Origin: Rhyacophila brunnea | Taxonomy: Eukaryota; Arthropoda; Insecta; Trichoptera; Rhyacophilidae | Assembly (NCBI GenBank): GCA_022495005.1 | Contig: JAGYXB010001997.1 | Span: 2,914,001-2,978,000 of the forward strand | Length of the DNA: 64,000 bases | Reading direction: 5' to 3' | Shown here: piece after piece, positions 58,002 through 64,000 of the stretch | Position numbering within the stretch: the first letter of the stretch is position 1 | Layout: each line of letters begins with the position of its first letter | Program-made: the position numbers and the translations under genes | The notes under the pieces: model-generated | The model's database searches: none | The model's input: the letters and a program-made list of their open reading frames with translations, nothing else | What the model was told of the DNA's origin: nothing

Positions 58002-58909
58002 GGTTACATGTAAATGTACGTAAAACATTTCACCGTGAGCTTTCTTATCGGAAAGAGATGAACGTATACTATACGGTCTCCAATTTTATTAGATTCAAAA
58101 TGAACATTAATTCAATTTCCATAGCTGATTTTGGCAAAATTCATGAATTTGAGAATGACAACCTAACCTAACCTAAAATAATTAAGTACAAGATAAAAGA
58201 ACTTTTTATAGACCACGTTTTTAAATTTTCTGTTGAATCATATAAACTTGACAATTCTATGTATTAATAAATTACTTTTTTTTGTACTTGATAGAAATAC
58301 TGAATAATTTAATATAGAATACTGAAATGTCATTTCGATATTTCATATTGATTTCCATAGTAACGCACGTATATATTAATAATTTAGTTGCTAGGGCCCC
58401 ATTAGCAACCAATAATAGTGTTTTATTTTTTACGATTTTTGTCCGAAATAACTTTCCATACAAAACAGAATTAACTGAAAATGAATCCAATTCTGCTTAA
58501 AGATAGCTAAAATTATTAAAAGAATGCATTGTCGTTGTGTTCTGATATATTATAAAAGTTTAAAATGTCTAGGTAGTCGGGAAGTTAGTTAAAAATCTTA
58601 AATAGTCCAATACAAATCTTGGACAAACAAGAAAAAAATTGTACTGGACAAACAAGAATACGAACTAATAAAAACATGGTAAAATAATCCAGTATATCAG
58701 CTATTTTCAAAAATTGTTTGATGCTTTCTTCCTGCAAAGTATAAACCGACAAGAACCGTGTTTTATTTAGACATGGATTTTATATCAGTACTAGGTATAC
58801 GACCCAAAGAGGTTGGACGGTCTTTAATATACAGCCATATATTTCCGATACAACATTTCACGGTGAAGTTTGTTACGGCGAACTGCGTACGTACAAGTTT
58901 CCGGACACG
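58002..58909 (-). mobile_element. Mutator-like MITE, family R, copy 4 (interrupted)
   Basis: Reverse orientation: GGTTACATGTAAATGTACGT at 58002 and TACAAGTTTCCGGACACG ending at 58909. The outer 9-mers TTATTGGAT and TTATGGCAC match at 6 of 9. The two conserved halves (58002-58175 and 58676-58909) are separated by about 500 bp absent from copies 1 and 2, inserted at the CCTAACCTAACC run. I could not read terminal repeats for that insert. Confidence 0.72.
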
Positions 58910-58918
58910 TTATGGCAC

Positions 58919-59256
58919 CAATGTAAGTTGTCCACTAGATCGATATGAAACCCGCAGAGGGGTGCATATTACATTATTTTTAAATGGTAATAAGTTTTTT
59001 CAGGTATACGCCTAGCGGGGGTGTTAGGGGTGCGAAAAAATATTTTTTAATTATGTTAAAATATATATTATTCAATAACATAAAATTAGTATTATTATTT
59101 TTTCTTTTGTATCTTTAAATAAGCATGTAGAAAGGCTTCCGTACGTCATAAATACATACATATCAATTTAAGATGCTTTATATTATAATTTAGAATGTTA
59201 TATTATTTAATAGGTAAACTATTTAAATATTTTGATGACAATTGATATAATAATTG
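58919..59256. other. Non-genic A+T-rich DNA
   Basis: No supported feature. Confidence 0.4.
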
Positions 59257-59521
59257 GTGTCGCTAGATTTCAAAATCAGCCAAGTCCATAATATATGAAT
59301 AGGAGAAAAACAGCTTTTTACACAGTCACATAGGTGAAAGTTTATAATATAAACTTTCACCTATGTGATATATTATTATTTCGAGTATAGTATATTTATA
59401 ATTAATAAACTCCACATTTTGATAATGCAGAAATGTTAGAAAGCAATAGTTCTTCAGCAATTCATAAACAAGTAAAAAATACCTAAAGGTGGACTTGGCT
59501 GATTTTGAAATGTAGCGACAC
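59257..59521. mobile_element. Inverted-repeat MITE containing a perfect hairpin
   Basis: TTTCAAAATCAGCCAAGTCC near the left end is inverted as GGACTTGGCTGATTTTGAAA near the right end, with GTGTCGCTA and TAGCGACAC outermost. Inside, 59326-59368 is a perfect 43-bp hairpin (TCACATAGGTGAAAGTTTAT and its complement with almost no loop). No target duplication was read. Confidence 0.65.
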
Positions 59522-60429
59522 TGTTTCTTTGACTTCAATAAAAACATAGTTTTTATTTAGTGGGTAGTAATTTTTGGCTAGTACCCGGACGGCAGACACC
59601 CTTGGCGAGTCTCTTCAGTCTATTCACAGTTACCTCTAACTATTAAGGGTAGCTACCTACGTACTCCAAAGCTCACAGTCTTTCTTTGCATAAAGAGGTT
59701 GCTATAATGAGGTAGGCTTATCCCATTGTCATGGTTAATTATAAATTGTATCATAAACGTAAAAAGTAGCATTCAAAAAAATGTGTTTAATCTCTTTGCA
59801 TTAAGTATGCTAATTTATGATAAAAATGTATGTATGATGTATGTATGAAAAAATGGTAACCCCATAGTTGCATAATATAGGTCAAGTCCCTGCCAAGCGA
59901 ATATTCGTGGGTCACCACATTTGCATTCAATTTCGATTGCACCTATTTCCTCGCAATTTTAACGCGTTTGCCTTCAATACCGATACGAGGCAATTCTGGA
60001 ATTGCCTGAATATTGCCCGATAAAAATGACCTATTATGTGTTGGCAAATTTGTGTACCTTTATATCTGTGTATATTCCATGAGTTTACACATGGTTATAA
60101 TAAGTATTTTCTTGTAAACATAAATTAGAATACGTGGAGATAGATAATAGAGTGGTGATATAAAAGTGGGAATATGAATATAATGTACTATTCATAATGT
60201 AATGAAATGAAATACAGTTTTGAAAATAGGCTCCATGTTAATAGAAAAATGATATTAATCGTTAGAATAATTTTTCACTACATAAATATATTGTCAACCA
60301 AGAATAATTATCATATACATAGGTATAATTAACTATTTAGATGAAAGATTTAAGAATATATCATTCTGATTATTGAATATTTATATAATTTTGAAAAACA
60401 CTTTCTGAGAGAGTATATTATAACCAATA
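59522..60429. other. Non-genic A+T-rich DNA
   Basis: No supported feature. Confidence 0.45.
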
Positions 60430-60545
60430 GAAAAATCTTTTTTGAAAAAAAGTAAGTCACCCCGACGGGGAATCGAACCCTGTTTCTCCCGAGTTTACGC
60501 CTCATCCGTCGCATTTAACCAATATGTTACGGCGTGACATACTAA
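60430..60545 (-). repeat. tRNA-derived SINE, family C, copy 4
   Basis: Minus strand: a box A-like block in GTAACATATTGGTTAAATGC, then box B GGGTTCGATTCCCCG, then GTCGGGGTGACTTACTTTTT and a TTTCTATTGGTTATAA tail as in copy 1. The T arm pairs well; the acceptor does not, favouring a SINE. Confidence 0.68.
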
Positions 60546-60617
60546 GAGCGACAAATTTTAACTATTGGTCAATTTTAATACCTACTCATCAGCGTTCTTC
60601 CAAATCAAGCTACTACA

Positions 60618-61027
60618 AGCTACATGTAAGTTATACGTATGCAGTTCACCGTGGGACACTTATTCGTGCGCCGCAGTACGTCAAACATGAGTTCGTATAA
60701 TATTTTATCAAATGACGAGTTCTTCGTTGAACATTTCACCGTGGAATACATTTGTACGTATATTACAAAATGCGGCGATAGTTTGCAAATAGTACTGTTC
60801 CAATTAGATTAACCCTAACCTAACCGAACCTACCTAACCTAACCTAGTAAATACATCTCATACAATTCGCCACATGTTGTAGCATACGTACAAATATACT
60901 CTACGGTGAAATGTTCAACGAAGAACTCGTCATTTGATTAAATTTTACATGGACTCATGTTTCACGTACTGTGGCGCACGAATAAGTGTCCTGCGGTGAA
61001 CTGTTTCCGTACAAATTTCCGGATACG
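60618..61027 (-). mobile_element. Mutator-like MITE, family R, copy 5 (palindromic form)
   Basis: The left end GCTACATGTAAG and the right end AAATTTCCGGATACG correspond to the two family ends. Arms are long and complementary: GGGACACTTATTCGTGCGCC against GCGCACGAATAAGTGTCCTG, and AACATTTCACCGTGGAATAC against the ACTCTACGGTGAAATGTTC region. The centre holds CCCTAACCTAACCG and CCTAACCTAACC (60812-60845). The 9-mer GCTACTACA directly left (60609-60617) recurs at 61085-61093, 57 bp beyond the right end. Confidence 0.75.
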
Positions 61028-61093
61028 TTTTTTTTAAAACTCGCCTAGCTCCTCCAGCTTTGGTTGGCCACCTTTCTGGTATTCGCTACTACA

Positions 61094-61497
61094 AAATATA
61101 CAGGTATCCGGTATATGTGCAATATGTTTACAGATAGTTGCTTTTTTAAATAATATTATTATTAGCGTCTTCGGCACTAATGCTATTATAGTACATATTT
61201 CCATTGAATTTAATAAAACATCCTAACAAACTATTTTACCGACATCTTAATTTAAAAATCTTACTTTTATTTACAATAAATTTAGGCAGGTACGTTAAAT
61301 TACACTTTTAACATCCAAAATTATATAAAACTTATGTTATTTATATTAATTGTTCAGCCAACTTTGATTATATTTACTATATTGTGCTTCGATATTGGTC
61401 CAGGACTTCATTAGGTTATATGGGAATTAGGTCCGTAGAGGATGATACCTTTTTTGAATTTTGAATATTGAATAGAATAGTTTGTTTATTACACTGT
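61094..61497. other. Non-genic A+T-rich DNA
   Basis: No supported feature. Confidence 0.4.
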
Positions 61498-61505
61498 GTT
61501 ATAAT

Positions 61506-62341
61506 TAGGGCCCGAATTTATATGCTAGTGCATGTTTTGTTAGGGTGTATGCAGAGCTATGAGAGTTGCACAGAAATACGTTTTGAAAGACGCAGAAGCC
61601 AAAAATAAAATTTTATTGTGCATATAAATGCATATTTGAGACGTTAGAGCATATTTGAGACATTAGTGCATATTTCATAAATAAATGCATATTTTTAGTT
61701 TTTTTTTTTAATTATTTTATCCAAATATTACTAAATTAGGTAGGTAGATAGTTTAGATGCACTTTTTAATGGCATCCCCGAGTTGTAGATATATCAGAAA
61801 AAGTGAAGTCAACTCGGGCACCTTTTTTAATTTTGCACAATCACCTCTGTGGACGTTGAGAGGTCGTTTTCCGCATATAAACAAAATACTGACAGATATG
61901 AGGAATATTTTAATGCCAAAGCCAAATTGAACAAAATATTGTAACTTTTTTCGGACAAAAAAACAGCAATTAAACAATAGTATTTAGGAATAGTTAAGTG
62001 TGTCGTTTTTGTTTTTTTTTTTAATTGTGTATAGTTTACATTGCATTTCTTATTCAATTATTTGTACTTACAAACTATTTTGAAAATTGTAATTGATTAA
62101 CTTTATATTGATTATTTGTATTTTTTTGTTATTGTATTATATTGATTGGGATTATTAATTTGCTATTCGATTTTTTATCAGTAATATAATATTGGGTGAA
62201 GTGTGTATTTATATTTTTTTCCATAAAAATGTAAATTTTTAACTGCATATTTCTTTGGTTTTAGTGCATATTTTAATGATTTTAAGTGCATATGTAGATG
62301 CATATAATCATGTTTTTTGTTGCATAAAAATCCGCTCCCTA
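61506..62341 (+). mobile_element. hAT transposon, deletion derivative with transposase remnant
   Basis: Ends TAGGGCCCGAATTTATATGC and (inverted) TAGGGAGCGGATTTTTATGC, with a perfect 8-bp duplication GTTATAAT (61498-61505 and 62342-62349). Multiple GCATATTT and TGCATATA motifs cluster inside both ends (61617-61700 and 62244-62305), as expected for subterminal transposase-binding repeats; that role is inference. A plus-strand transposase scrap lies in the middle. Confidence 0.92.
61829..61939 (+). pseudogene. hAT transposase C-terminal dimerisation-domain remnant
   Basis: The plus strand reads FCTITSVDVERSFSAYKQIL, then TDMRNILMPKPN and a stop. The block TSVDVERSFSAYK is the conserved hAT C-terminal dimerisation signature (S-x-x-x-E-R-x-F-S). 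Upstream the frame closes at a TAA, and no RNase H-like core or zinc finger is visible, so only about 35 codons survive. Confidence 0.82.
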
Positions 62342-62349
62342 GTTATAAT

Positions 62350-62868
62350 GTTTGATATTTGAATTCTGTGTAATTGTTGAAGTGTAATATAACAGTTGTT
62401 GATTGCTATGGTTTGAATGAAAAAAAATGCATATTCTACCGTAAAAATTGGCTTGGTAACAACATAAATTTAAAGGAGTTTTTATTACCGTAGATATTAT
62501 TATGCACCTGAAAACACGTGTAAAACTAGAAGGAGGGTAAATGTCTAAAGTTTGAAGCACTATTTCAAGAAGATTCGAAACTGAGTACATTTTATTGTCA
62601 AGCACCGCGGAGAATTTGAATTCGCGCAAGTTTCAAAGTAAACTGCTTAACATTTAAAGTTACAAGCTGGCCATGTGAAGATATCTTCGAAACTTGACTC
62701 ATAAATGCATGCCGCCTGTTTTCGAAATATATTATTTTAGTATTTCAGTACACTCTCGGTACAATATGTAGATACGCTGGAAAAGAAAATCCATTGAAAA
62801 CTTTATTCTGCCTCAAATATGATATCTATATACATACCAGTGGCAAAAAATGCCTGTTAGTAAGTAAG
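62350..62868. other. Non-genic DNA
   Basis: No supported feature. Confidence 0.4.
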
Positions 62869-63268
62869 TAGTTTTCTATGGTATGGAAGTATGGACGCTA
62901 AACCAAGAGATGTCACGGAGACTTGAAGCTTTCGAGATGTGGCTGTATAGGCGCATCCTCAAAATTCCTTGGACTGACCGGGTGACAAATGTTGAAGTTC
63001 TCAATCGAATTGGGAAGGACCGAGAAGTTCTACGTAGTATCAAAACCAGGAAACTACAGTACCTCGGCCACATTATGACAGGACAAAAATACAGCATTCC
63101 CCAACTTGTCATTCCAGGAAAGATCAATGGGAAGCGTAGCAGAGGACGGCGCCGCATTTCGTGGCTTAAGAACCTCCGTGATTGGTACGAGTGCAGCTCC
63201 ACTGAACTGTTCCGGGTATCGCCTTGATGGTGACCGACCTCCGCTAGGGGATGACACAATAAGAAGAA
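62869..63268 (+). pseudogene. Non-LTR retrotransposon ORF2 3' fragment, second copy
   Basis: Same family as the minus-strand LINE at 5492-6427. The plus strand reads YGMEVWTLNQEMSRRLEAFE, MWLYRRILKIPWTDRVTNVE, TRKLQYLGHIMTGQKY, SRGRRRISWLKNLRDWYECS and TELFRV, then the frame shifts where the first copy continues ADDKDKFDGG. The 3' end AATAAGAAGAAG matches the other copy. Truncation falls just upstream of YGMEVW, so the RT palm is absent. Confidence 0.88.
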
Positions 63269-64000
63269 GCGATTTCAACCCATCTGCTGGCATTATAGCA
63301 CCTGTACACGTGCATGGATTTACTGGCAGCAATAGTGTTTATTTTAAACTATCGTGACAATGTTTACACGTAAAAGTCCTGACTTTCTTTCCAATCTCAT
63401 TCTTCAATAGTAAGCGAGACGCGATGTTATCATTTTATGGTACTATTTAACGGATCGTAAACATCGGTTAACCTCAAAACGAGTCTCTCGCGATGTAGTT
63501 CATTTTTTTGGCAGTAGGTTCACCACTATCGTTCTACTGCGCCAGGCACAGATCGAAAAATTCCAACTGTCGCATGAAAATTCAGAAGCTTTTCTGAATT
63601 TTCTTTTCTATACGAAGGATAAACAAAAAGATTAAAACTATTTTTTGTATGTCAGCAGATCTATTCTTAACAGTTGTCGCTTTAGCACGTTTCCGTTGTT
63701 TTCTTTGGTCCAAATTAACACGGAAGGCATTCCATAGACAAAAGAATTATCGGCGACTATCTCCAATTGGTAATACGGCGAAAATTTAGATTGGTAGACA
63801 TATCGGTCAAATTCTGATAATATGTTCGTGCTACCAGTTACGGCCGAACCCAAGCGGATAAAATCGAACACAAGAGGATGAAGCCGAACCAGTGCCATCT
63901 AGTCGGTAATAGCCGAACATAAGAGTTTTGTTTTGACACGTTAAACATATCGACATAACCTACAATTTTATTAGTCACGTCATTGCGATTGCAGTAAAAC
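63269..64000. other. Non-genic DNA, unrecognised
   Basis: No gene called. An 86-codon minus frame at 63638-63898 (FSPYYQLEIVADNSFVYGMP) looks moderately protein-like but matches no family I know. In 63838-63925 GCCGAAC-type words recur (CGGCCGAACCCAAG, AAGCCGAACCAG, TAGCCGAACATAAG). Confidence 0.35.

Noticed and set aside
60470..60540. tRNA gene on the minus strand
   Set aside because: The T arm pairs, but the acceptor stem does not, and the tail matches SINE family C.
1..64000. CRISPR array or bacterial operon
   Set aside because: No regularly spaced direct repeats with unique spacers, no compact gene strings and no ribosome-binding sites; composition and element types are those of an insect genome.

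Overview
This window reads as non-genic nuclear DNA from an arthropod, most likely an insect. It is strongly A+T-rich and has no convincing multi-exon host gene, no bacterial-type operon and no rRNA. The insect inference rests on short TTAGG/CCTAA (insect telomere-type) runs, a mariner element, several tRNA-derived SINE families and non-LTR retrotransposon 3' ends of insect type. I cannot fix the order; Lepidoptera and Hemiptera both fit. Almost every recognisable feature is a mobile element or its debris. The longest open frames belong to broken transposases and reverse transcriptases.

Region by region. 1-11.9 kb: a dispersed repeat (1.6-1.95 kb), an inverted-repeat element (3.7-4.4 kb), a 412-bp element with 9-bp target duplications (5.04 kb) directly beside a broken LINE (5.5-6.4 kb), a MITE with 16-bp inverted ends (8.25-8.8 kb), a hAT-type element with GGGATCCC-rich ends (8.9-9.7 kb), and a long inverted repeat with a GC-rich hAT-type insertion inside it (10.2-11.7 kb). 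11.9-22.4 kb: tRNA-derived SINEs, LINE tails, another hAT-type element (18.06 kb), a possible minus-strand core promoter (19.15-19.19 kb), local tandem repeats (20.0-20.8 kb) and two long hairpins (21.2 and 22.2 kb). 22.9-33.5 kb: two hAT-type MITE families with exact 8-bp duplications, a complete-length but frameshifted mariner (27.3-28.6 kb), a hAT transposase fragment (32.1-32.7 kb) and the second copy of the 1.6-kb repeat. 34-48.6 kb: a diverged duplication, LINE tails, MITEs, a CATTA/CATTG satellite (43.3-43.7 kb), a hAT element with perfect duplication (43.8-44.3 kb), a LINE 3' coding fragment (46 kb) and a SINE with a MITE inside it. 50.7-64 kb: a third GGGATCCC element, more 9-bp-duplication elements, a palindromic MITE with a telomere-like core nested in an older MITE (56.8 kb), a hAT element retaining a transposase C-terminal signature (61.5-62.3 kb), and a second copy of the first LINE (62.9 kb).

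The elements are linked as families. Non-autonomous elements occur in several related copies, and their target duplications can be read directly: 8 bp for hAT-type elements, 9 bp for the Mutator-like group, TA for mariner and two small MITEs. No intact autonomous partner is present, so any mobility would depend on enzymes encoded elsewhere. The least ordinary observation is the 9-bp-duplication family: its members have two different ends, and several carry TTAGG-type runs at or near the centre of the inverted repeat.
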